Below, one piece after another: positions 1 to 5,155 of a DNA stretch of 10,412 bases. Position numbers and translations under genes: made by a program. The notes under the pieces are model-generated. The model was given only the letters and a program-made list of their open reading frames with translations. It did not search any database and was not told where the DNA came from. The stretch lies in the NCBI RefSeq assembly GCF_002341865.1, contig NZ_DDOV01000071.1:79003-89414 (forward strand). Direction: 5' to 3'. Source of the DNA: Clostridium sp. UBA2485 (GTDB lineage: Bacteria; Bacillota; Clostridia; Clostridiales; Clostridiaceae). Position 1 is the stretch's first letter. Each line of letters starts with the position of its first letter.

Positions 1-104
1 GAGTTTACTTAGGTAAATGAGCACTGGAGTGACTGAAACTGACGTAGTAATGTGAAGCTTATATTAATCTTTTATTAAATTATTAATAATGGAGGGCAAA
101 TACA
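1..104 (+). promoter_or_regulatory. Cut 5' leader of the ECF S-component gene
   Basis: All three plus frames hit stop codons within the first 30 bases, so at most the last few codons of an upstream gene could be here. Two small hairpins are visible: TTTAC-TTAG-GTAAA near positions 4-17, and CACT-GG-AGTG shortly after. Positions 61-90 are almost pure A/T and lead into the ribosome binding site GGAGGG (91-96). S-component genes are often preceded by riboswitches, but I could not match this partial leader to the TPP, THF, cobalamin or preQ1 consensus. The window edge removes whatever lies further upstream, including the promoter. Confidence 0.3.
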
Positions 105-860
105 TTGGATACAAAACAACATAAATTTTCTATACACACTATGGTTTTAATTGGACTTTTTTCTGCTCTTTGCTATGTAGCCTTACTTTTTAAAATACCA
201 ATACCATCTCCTGTTGGGAAACCGTTTTTACACATGGGAAACATGTTCGTAATCTTAGCTGCACTACTTTTTTCAGGCACCATAGGAGGACTTTCTGGTT
301 CTATTGGTATGGGTCTATTTGACCTAATGAATGGATATGCCTCTAGTGTTCCAAAAACTTTTTTACTAAAATTTGGTATAGGAGCAATTGTAGGAATAGT
401 GGCCTCAAAAGGAGATAAAGAAGATGCAAAATCACCTATAAAATTGATATCCATTGCTTCAGTCATACTTATTTGCGTAGGTATTACACTTTTTATTATT
501 TCAATGGTTCTTGGTAATGAAATTACTGTAACTGGAATTGAGAAAAAACTAGTAGTAAACCCTGTGTTATATATATTTTCTCTTATCCTTGGCATAGGAT
601 TAGGTAGTGTATGTATCTCAGCTAAAAAACTATCTATTAAAGTTCAGTATGCAATTTTAGGTGCTGTAGCAGGCATAGCCTTCAATCTTGTAGGAGAATT
701 TTTATTTGGAATCATAACACTTTTATTCGCCGGAAGTGGATTTACAGCAGCTCTATTAAGTTCAGCTGTAAGCTTACCTGCAACACTAATTAATGGTTCC
801 TTCTCTATATTTGTAGCTGTAGTACTTTACATTCCACTTTCTAAATCTATAAAGAATTAA
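105..860 (+). CDS. ECF transporter S component (vitamin-binding membrane subunit)
   Basis: This 251-residue, very hydrophobic protein has about six predicted membrane segments, the size and architecture of the substrate-binding S component of energy-coupling factor transporters. It most resembles the riboflavin/hydroxymethylpyrimidine-type branch (PF07155-like). The N-terminal part carries the family-typical run KIPIPSPVGKPFLHMGN (about residues 30-46), followed by glycine-rich helices (GGLSGSIGMGLFD) and the segment LMNGYASS. The start is TTG at 105, supported by GGAGGG at 91-96 with an 8-base spacer; the next in-frame Met (residue 13) has no such site and would cut into the first helix. No ATPase or EcfT gene is nearby, so it would use a shared energizing module encoded elsewhere (group II ECF). 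The transported vitamin cannot be read from the sequence. The family call is firm; the substrate is unknown. Confidence 0.85.
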   Translation: MDTKQHKFSIHTMVLIGLFSALCYVALLFKIPIPSPVGKPFLHMGNMFVILAALLFSGTIGGLSGSIGMGLFDLMNGYASSVPKTFLLKFGIGAIVGIVASKGDKEDAKSPIKLISIASVILICVGITLFIISMVLGNEITVTGIEKKLVVNPVLYIFSLILGIGLGSVCISAKKLSIKVQYAILGAVAGIAFNLVGEFLFGIITLLFAGSGFTAALLSSAVSLPATLINGSFSIFVAVVLYIPLSKSIKN

Positions 861-1225
861 TGTCATACCTTTACTGAACCTTAAATAAAAAATCTTTTAA
901 AAGAATTTTACTTCACTGACATTTTATAATGCATTATGAAGTAGTATATTTATTTCTAAAATCCAAATGTACTTCTTAGCTTTTACACAGTAAAGTATTT
1001 TAAATGATATATTTACTTTATTCAGAGGAAAATAAATAAGATAGTTTTACAAACTATCTCCCTTCCTTTTCCTCTTTATCTTAACCTATTAACCTTTACC
1101 ATTAAATAATCAAGTCTCTTCTTATTAATAGTTTAAATTAATAATTACATAAAAGTGGACTTTTCTTTTATTTCAATAATTAAACATATTCATTATTGAA
1201 ATATTAACCTCTCTTTTCAAAAATG
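861..1225. other. AT-rich intergenic region between convergent genes
   Basis: I see no credible gene here. It contains an A/T hairpin directly behind the S-component gene (around 887-909, centred on the palindrome TCTTTTAAAAGA), a 12-bp palindrome ATAATGCATTAT at 926-937 flanked by ACTTCA (910-915) and TGAAGT (937-942), and the larger hairpin at 1025-1074 listed separately. The rest (about 1080-1225) is featureless A/T-rich DNA. Confidence 0.5.
1025..1074. terminator. Two-tier hairpin, possible terminator
   Basis: An inner perfect stem GATAGTTT (1040-1047) / AAACTATC (1051-1058) with a 3-base loop is enclosed by an outer perfect stem GAGGAAAA (1025-1032) / TTTTCCTC (1067-1074). The plus-strand tail is pyrimidine-rich rather than a clean T-run. 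The minus-strand tail after the inner stem (TTATTTATTTT) is more T-rich. It lies 165 bases past the S-component stop, so it could end that transcript, but the sense of action is unclear. Confidence 0.4.
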
Positions 1226-1261
1226 CAAAAAACCTGTACTTTTATATTTAGTACAGGTTTT
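1226..1261 (-). terminator. Intrinsic terminator of the zinc-ribbon membrane protein gene
   Basis: AAAACCTGTAC (1229-1239) pairs with GTACAGGTTTT (1251-1261) in an 11-bp stem with an 11-base A/T loop. Read on the minus strand the stem ends in a T-run that continues past it (TTTTTTGCATTTTT). It begins only nine bases after the stop codon at 1270, so it clearly belongs to the minus-strand gene. Confidence 0.85.
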
Positions 1262-1269
1262 AGTTATAA

Positions 1270-2478
1270 TTATTTATATGGTTTACCTAAATGTTCATCT
1301 TGCCAATAATTATAGTAATCATTTGTCCATTTGCTTCCGTCATAGTATTCAACATCTCTAACACAAGCAATTACTTCTTTTACAGTTCCATAATTTGTAT
1401 ATAAGTTCCATGATCTATTATAACCAAATGTTTCACCTGCTTGTATATTTGCTGACTCAGATTTACCTTTAAATAATTGATTTTCTCCAGCAAGTATTCC
1501 TGACTTAAGAGGATATCCATTACCATCATACATAAGAATACCTACTGTAAAATTCTTAACAACTTTATTTGTATTATTTTTCACTATAACTTGAGCTTCA
1601 TCGTGAATATTAAAATAGTCTGAAACTACACTGCTACTAACTACAACTAATTCTTGCACTCCTTTTAATTTTTCAATTTTTTGTTTCTTTTCAGCTTCTA
1701 ATTTTTCTTGTTGCAATTTTTTATATGTTTCATTTTTTGCGGTTAAATCCACATCATCTGAAAAAACTGATATTGCTTCAGACAATGTTGTTATTGCTTT
1801 ATCATAGTCTTTTTTATTTGCAAATTCTTCAGCACTTTTTAATATTTGATCTTTATACTTTTTTTCATTATTTTTAATCTGTTCTTTAGCCTTTTCATAG
1901 TTCTTATCATCAGATATTACATTTTTATATTCTTCTATAGCATTTTTTAAATCATTGTTTTTAAAAAACTCCTCTGCTTTTTTAAATGCAATTCTTGAAT
2001 TATTAAGATTATTAACTTTAATGATTGAATTAGTAGCATCGGTTGGCACTAAGCGTGTATTTTTTATTGTTTCAAGCCTGCTTTTGGCTTTATCATAATC
2101 TATTTTTTCATCCACAAATGATTTTTCAATTTCAGCAATTTCACCCTTTAAAAATGAAATTGCTTTCTCTTCTTTGTCTGAATCTCCTTTAATTTTATTA
2201 TGATAGAGTTTAACCGCTTCTGTCTGTTTATTATTTATAATTTCACTTTTAAATTTTGATATAGGATTATTAAAATAAATAATTCCAGATACTGCACAGA
2301 TTATTATTATTAAAACTGTGCACAACATAATAAGATTTTTTTTGTTATTAAGCAATTTTATTTTGTCCTTAATTAATCTTTTGCTTTGTTTTTCATTATT
2401 TGATGATAACTTTGTACCACATTTGTTACAAAACAAACTATCCTTTTGATTTTCAGCTCTACATTTTGTGCATATCAT
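1270..2478 (-). CDS. Zinc-ribbon, single-pass membrane protein with coiled-coil/TPR-like middle and C-terminal FxLYD-like beta domain
   Basis: The product is 402 residues from the ATG at 2478. An upstream in-frame TTG at 2484 would put the GGGGAG ribosome binding site only one base from the start, whereas the ATG has a 7-base spacer, so I chose the ATG. The extreme N-terminus is a zinc ribbon with CxxC pairs (MICTKCRAEN and FCNKCGTKL). A strongly hydrophobic segment follows at about residues 48-69 (NLIMLCTVLIIIICAVSGII), then about 200 charged residues, rich in Lys/Glu, with TPR-like units (for example AEEFFKNNDLKNAIEEYKNVI and AEEFANKKDYDKAITTLSEAI). The last ~120 residues form a beta-rich domain with VKNNTNKVVKNFTVGILMYD, resembling FxLYD/DUF5780-type extracytoplasmic domains of Firmicutes. 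The ribbon should face the cytoplasm and the C-terminal domain the outside. The gene is monocistronic. Its function is unknown; an envelope sensor or scaffold is only a guess. Confidence 0.85.
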   Translation of the reverse strand: MICTKCRAENQKDSLFCNKCGTKLSSNNEKQSKRLIKDKIKLLNNKKNLIMLCTVLIIIICAVSGIIYFNNPISKFKSEIINNKQTEAVKLYHNKIKGDSDKEEKAISFLKGEIAEIEKSFVDEKIDYDKAKSRLETIKNTRLVPTDATNSIIKVNNLNNSRIAFKKAEEFFKNNDLKNAIEEYKNVISDDKNYEKAKEQIKNNEKKYKDQILKSAEEFANKKDYDKAITTLSEAISVFSDDVDLTAKNETYKKLQQEKLEAEKKQKIEKLKGVQELVVVSSSVVSDYFNIHDEAQVIVKNNTNKVVKNFTVGILMYDGNGYPLKSGILAGENQLFKGKSESANIQAGETFGYNRSWNLYTNYGTVKEVIACVRDVEYYDGSKWTNDYYNYWQDEHLGKPYK

Positions 2479-2511
2479 TCCCAATCTCCCCTTTTATTAA
2501 CATACAATTAA

Positions 2512-2539
2512 ATTATAGTATATTTATATATAAATTCAA
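2512..2539 (-). promoter_or_regulatory. Sigma-A type promoter of the zinc-ribbon membrane protein gene
   Basis: On the minus strand TTGAAT (2539-2534) and a perfect TATAAT (2517-2512) are separated by 16 bases. The -10 lies 33 bases upstream of the ATG at 2478, giving a short leader with the GGGGAG ribosome binding site. The -10 is strong, the spacing slightly short. Confidence 0.6.
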
Positions 2540-2820
2540 TAATTTTGTTAAATTATTGTAAATATTTCTTCTCTATGCACCTTAAATAGTTACGCTGCTC
2601 TATAAAATCTATCATGAGTATCATAATAATTTCAGTTAGTATAATAATTTTAAAACTTAATTATTATATCGAATATTATCTAAGTTAAATATAAAAATAT
2701 TAGTATATAAACAATTAAAAAATTTTGTTTTATATTCGACATTAAAGTTATTTTTAGAATTAGAATGTTGATAGTTAAAAATTGATATTTAAATAATAGA
2801 TTAACCATGAGTGATAAGTT
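2540..2820. other. AT-rich spacer without a recognisable gene
   Basis: I see no open frame with a ribosome binding site on either strand. The stretch is over 80% A/T by eye. An inverted pair TCGAATAT / ATATTCGA lies around 2670 and 2735, too far apart to be a simple hairpin. The upstream control region of the decayed deiminase gene would have been here, but I cannot point to a convincing promoter. Confidence 0.4.
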
Positions 2821-3093
2821 ATGGGAAAAAATATATTTAAAATAGTTGGAGAGTTTGAAACATAAGAGTCGATAAGCTTAATGTGGCCATTAACTAAATA
2901 TTCTACAAGGACTGATGAATATGATAGAGATACGGTAAGCATAGAAATTGTTAAAAGTTTAGTGGAATTGTAGATGTTATTATAAGTTGTTATTATAAAA
3001 ATCAAAGATGCAATAAATACATTACCATTAAACTTATATGGAGGTGGAATTCATTGTAATACTAGAAACATACCAAAGGTAAGTAAAGTTTAG
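2821..3093 (+). pseudogene. Remnant of an agmatine deiminase / peptidyl-arginine deiminase family gene
   Basis: The frame starting at ATG 2821 reads an N-terminus typical of this family: IVGEFET, a stop, then ESISLMWPLTKYSTRTDEYD and DTVSIEIVKSLVE. A stop (TAG 2971-2973) follows, while the next frame continues sensibly from 2970 as VDVIISCYYKN. The original frame then resumes near 3020 with NLYGGGIHCNTRNIPK, the family's C-terminal signature, which holds the catalytic cysteine (GGGxHC). The frame ends at TAG 3091-3093. Intact members have about 340-370 residues; here about 90 codons remain, with in-frame stops at 2863, 2971 and 2983 and a frameshift. The N- and C-terminal ends are thus joined across a large internal deletion. 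The natural terminator still sits 17 bases downstream. Family members hydrolyse agmatine or related guanidines; this copy cannot. The assignment rests on recalled motifs, not an alignment. Confidence 0.65.
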
Positions 3094-3109
3094 TTATAAT
3101 TGCATAATT

Positions 3110-3143
3110 AAAAGGACTTTTATTATGAGTTAAAAGTCCTTTT
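3110..3143. terminator. Bidirectional intrinsic terminator
   Basis: A perfect 13-bp stem is formed by AAAAGGACTTTTA (3110-3122) and TAAAAGTCCTTTT (3131-3143) with an 8-base loop. Runs of A before and T after the stem let it act on both strands. It sits 17 bases past the deiminase remnant (plus) and 12 bases past the MerR stop (minus), as expected for a shared terminator of convergent genes. Confidence 0.85.
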
Positions 3144-3154
3144 GTTAATTAAAT

Positions 3155-3904
3155 TTAATCTAATAATTCAATCCAAGTTTTAAAATAGTCATATTGTTTA
3201 TTATCATAAGCAGATAGTAAATATCTACAAATTACAGTTCCAGTTGAATAGCCTTGATTTTTAATAAATGATAAGTGTTCATCTAAATCATTATCTAACC
3301 AATCATTAAATGCAGACCTAACTATACATAGAGCAAATTTATTTCTAGTTGCATTTTTATCCCAAAGTATCTCAGAATTATAAAAATCATAGGGTACAGA
3401 AATGCAATTACATAGAAATTCATTTTTATGTTTATCAAAAAAAATTGTGTAATGATATTGATCTTCTAAATATAATTTTAATTTATCTTCTTCTGTAAAA
3501 TTAAAAGAGACTATCTTATCCATATCCGGAAAATCAAGCTTATATTTATTATTCTTAATTTCAAACAATTCATCAATTTTTCTTCTTCTTGATTTTAATT
3601 TTTCATTTATATTAATTAGTTTATCTATTTCTTCTTCAAGATCCACTTGTGTTTCATTAAGCATTGAATCTATCATAGAAAGATTTAACTTGCTTAAGTC
3701 TTTTAACTTTTTTATTGGCACATTAAGGCTTCTATAAAATATTATATCAGATATTTGAAGCATTTCTGGAAAGGCATATTGGCGATATCCATTTTCAGCA
3801 TTTTTATCGACACGAATTAAATTTTCTTGTTGCCAATAACGTAATGTTTGGGCAGTAACATGAAAGATTTTTGAAATTTCACTAATAGTAAAAAAATTTT
3901 TCAT
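3155..3904 (-). CDS. MerR-family transcriptional regulator with GyrI-like effector-binding domain
   Basis: The 249-residue protein starts at ATG 3904, with GGAGG six bases upstream. Residues about 5-75 are a MerR winged helix: FTISEISKIFHVTAQTLRYW followed by the wing with NGYRQY and a helix ending in VPIKKLKDL. Residues about 80-115 are a charged dimerisation coiled coil (EEEIDKLININEKLKSRRRK). The C-terminal ~130 residues match a GyrI/AraC-type effector-binding domain in length and in the closing pattern GTVICRYLL...YDYFKTWIEL. There is no metal-binding cysteine cluster in the dimerisation region, so it is more likely a drug- or small-molecule-responsive regulator than a metal sensor. The gene converges on the deiminase remnant. 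An operator-like palindrome 113-127 bases upstream suggests autoregulation and control of a divergent promoter, but no intact divergent gene is present. The ligand is unknown. Confidence 0.88.
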   Translation of the reverse strand: MKNFFTISEISKIFHVTAQTLRYWQQENLIRVDKNAENGYRQYAFPEMLQISDIIFYRSLNVPIKKLKDLSKLNLSMIDSMLNETQVDLEEEIDKLININEKLKSRRRKIDELFEIKNNKYKLDFPDMDKIVSFNFTEEDKLKLYLEDQYHYTIFFDKHKNEFLCNCISVPYDFYNSEILWDKNATRNKFALCIVRSAFNDWLDNDLDEHLSFIKNQGYSTGTVICRYLLSAYDNKQYDYFKTWIELLD

Positions 3905-3992
3905 AGAATACCTCCATGGTTTTATAAAGATTAATATTAAAAATTAAAGCATATAAATATTTATAATATTAATCTAATATAAGCTTCTTATA

Positions 3993-4021
3993 ATTATAGC
4001 AAAAATACTCTTTACATTAAA
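3993..4021 (-). promoter_or_regulatory. Probable promoter of the MerR-family gene
   Basis: A perfect TATAAT lies at 3998-3993 on the minus strand, 89 bases upstream of the ATG. Seventeen bases further upstream is a weak -35 (TTTAAT, 4021-4016). That -35 overlaps the 15-bp palindrome at 4017-4031, so binding of the regulator there could repress its own gene. Confidence 0.45.
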
Positions 4022-4041
4022 GTTACTTTAAATCTTATTGC
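4011..4041 (+). promoter_or_regulatory. MerR-style operator and divergent promoter
   Basis: TTAAAGT-T-ACTTTAA (4017-4031) is a perfect 15-bp palindrome. On the plus strand it is preceded directly by TTTACA (4011-4016, -35-like), and a weak -10-like TATTGC starts after exactly 19 bases (4036-4041). A palindrome inside an over-long 19-bp spacer is the hallmark of promoters activated by MerR proteins through DNA untwisting. The position, between the MerR gene and a divergent reading direction, fits. The poor -10 match lowers confidence. Confidence 0.5.
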
Positions 4042-4050
4042 TTCAAGCAA
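4038..4050. repeat. Second palindrome TTGCTT-C-AAGCAA
   Basis: This perfect 13-bp palindrome lies six bases past the MerR-type operator and overlaps its proposed -10. It may be a second binding site, or a short hairpin at the start of the divergent transcript. Confidence 0.35.
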
Positions 4051-4507
4051 TATAAATTTTTGTAATATGAGATAATAAGTATTCTCTCTCTTTAAAAATA
4101 TATTTTAAAAAAGTATGGTATTTTTTATTGATGATTCTACTACCACATCTGCTTTAATTGCACTTTTTATTAACTTTGATGGTTTCTTCTCTAATTCTCC
4201 AATTATTAATCTTATATTGATTACTCTGTCTTCTTTAAAATTTTAATTCTTATAAAATAATATAGCTTTACTTAAATATAATTATGAACCGTCCCTTAAA
4301 CAAAATACTTTTCCATTACCTTCTAATTAGTTGTCATTATAGTTTAACTCCAATACAAGAAACATTATTAAATTTAAATAATTTAATAATTGTTCAAATA
4401 TTATCAATATATTACATTTTCTTCTCCATATTAATATTGTGGAGCAATTATATAAATATGAATTTTTAAGAATATTTTATAAAATTATAATTTTATAAAT
4501 AATATTA
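4051..4507. other. Non-coding AT-rich stretch with an A/T palindrome
   Basis: Apart from the fragment at 4105-4242 I find no gene here. An ATG-started frame at 4284-4469 has no ribosome binding site and a random-looking composition. The motif GAACCGTCCC at 4287-4296 is GC-rich against its surroundings; its complement GGGACGGTTC is common in clostridial repeat DNA, but I see no partner copy. A perfect 24-bp A/T palindrome TTTATAAAATTA / TAATTTTATAAA occupies 4476-4499 and could extrude as a cruciform or act weakly as a terminator. Confidence 0.4.
4105..4242 (-). pseudogene. Possible coding fragment without a start codon
   Basis: Between two stops the minus strand reads 45 codons, including VINIRLIIGELEKKPSKL and IKSAIKADVVVESSIKN. 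The codons are strongly purine-first and the residue mix is that of a soluble alpha/beta protein, unlike the surrounding A/T noise that translates into Ile/Tyr/Asn strings. There is no Met or other start with a ribosome binding site, and the frame closes at both ends, so at best it is a fragment of a lost gene. I do not recognise the family. Confidence 0.3.
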
Positions 4508-4559
4508 TTGTTTTATATAAATAATTCATGCTATAATTTACATAACATGAATTATTTAT
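4508..4559 (+). promoter_or_regulatory. Promoter whose -10 is enclosed by a 14-bp perfect inverted repeat
   Basis: TTGTTT (4508-4513) and a perfect TATAAT (4532-4537) are 18 bases apart. The arms ATAAATAATTCATG (4517-4530) and CATGAATTATTTAT (4546-4559) are perfect inverse copies that flank the -10 with a 15-base loop. This geometry suggests a repressor operator, or an RNA hairpin if transcription starts further upstream. The next gene downstream with a good ribosome binding site is the cytolysin, about 610 bases away, with an optional 25-codon frame at 4600 in between. Confidence 0.45.
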
Positions 4560-4599
4560 GCAATAAATGTAATTTTAAGGATTTTAGGGTTAAAATACC

Positions 4600-4677
4600 A
4601 TGAAAGGATATCGATATTATTTAATCAATAAGATAACAAAGTTTATGGGGCAATATTTTAATTTTTTTTCGTATTAA
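4600..4677 (+). CDS. Very small possible ORF (25 codons) or gene remnant
   Basis: The ATG at 4600 opens a frame for 25 residues with the composition MKGYRYYLINKITKF, then MGQYFN, ending at TAA 4675-4677. AGGG at 4586-4589 lies ten bases upstream, a rather distant ribosome binding site. It sits about 60 bases downstream of the promoter at 4508-4537. The N-terminus is reminiscent of the first residues of some membrane transporters, so it might be the tip of a deleted gene. Equally it could be chance. Confidence 0.2.
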   Translation: MKGYRYYLINKITKFMGQYFNFFSY

Positions 4678-5084
4678 CAAGCATAAAGGGTACTCTACTA
4701 AAGCATAAGATATATTGAGCTTCTCTGAAGATTATAAATATACATTATTTATAAGAAGTTAATATATTAGACGTTTTATAAAAAAATCCGCACATACTAT
4801 TGACTAAGAAAGTTTATTGCAAAATTTAGAAAATAAATATCTTAAATTTTTTCTAAAAAATCCACTGATGCTTTTCAGAATCTATAGCAATAAATTCACC
4901 TACAATAGTATTAATAATTATTTAAATATAAGTCATTATAAAAGTGATGATAATTCTACATTTTTTAGTTTAAATCCATATCATTTCCTGGTAAATATTA
5001 TAGGTTATAGTAATCCTTACAATAAAAATCCTTTAAATCTTTACTTTAGTTGTTGCATTAGCATTCATGTTAAAGTGAATTTAT
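4678..5084. other. Non-coding region upstream of the cytolysin
   Basis: No convincing gene. A long open frame at 4817-5092 starts on TTG without a ribosome binding site and has a low-complexity Asn/Tyr/Ile/Phe composition, so I treat it as chance. A hairpin TTATAAAT (4732-4739) / ATTTATAA (4747-4754) and a direct repeat AAGCATAA (near 4680 and 4701) are present, but neither has an obvious role. Confidence 0.4.
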
Positions 5085-5120
5085 TAGTTTAACTATCACA
5101 ATAGTTTAAATTGATAAACT
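5085..5120 (+). promoter_or_regulatory. Overlapping direct and inverted repeats just upstream of the cytolysin gene
   Basis: TAGTTTAA occurs twice in direct orientation (5085-5092 and 5102-5109), 17 bases start to start. AACTAT-CACA-ATAGTT (5091-5106) is a perfect inverted repeat and AGTTTA-N6-TAAACT (5103-5120) another. The cluster ends 35 bases before the ATG. It resembles a regulator-binding region more than a terminator. It does not match the VirR-box pattern I recall for clostridial toxin genes (two GTT-centred repeats about 21 bases apart). No clean -35/-10 pair is visible; TTGACA at 5124-5129 is too close to the start codon to serve as one. Confidence 0.35.
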
Positions 5121-5155
5121 CAATTGACATCATATACAAGAGGGGGATAAATATT

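Noticed and set aside
173..595. Minus-strand open frame inside the ECF S-component gene
   Set aside because: Antisense shadow of a clear membrane-protein gene; no ribosome binding site or recognisable motif.
2775..3005. Minus-strand 76-codon frame rich in Ile, Tyr and Ser
   Set aside because: It is the complement of the deiminase remnant, lacks a ribosome binding site and has low-complexity composition.
4287..4296. GAACCGTCCC, similar to a motif frequent near clostridial transposases
   Set aside because: Only one copy in the window, no inverted partner and no transposase, so a mobile-element end cannot be supported.
4284..4469. 61-codon ATG-started frame
   Set aside because: No ribosome binding site upstream, composition dominated by Ile/Leu/Asn/Tyr as expected of random A/T DNA.
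4817..5092. 91-codon frame starting on TTG
   Set aside because: No ribosome binding site, low-complexity Asn/Tyr/Phe/Ile content and no motif; probably chance in A/T-rich DNA.
5124..5152. TTGACA with a -10-like ATAAAT 17 bases downstream
   Set aside because: The predicted start site would fall at or after the cytolysin ATG, and the -10 overlaps the spacer after the ribosome binding site.
3905..5155. Search for a CRISPR array, tRNA or insertion sequence in the long gene-poor region
   Set aside because: No regularly spaced repeats, no cloverleaf or CCA-ended tRNA pattern and no transposase motif could be seen.
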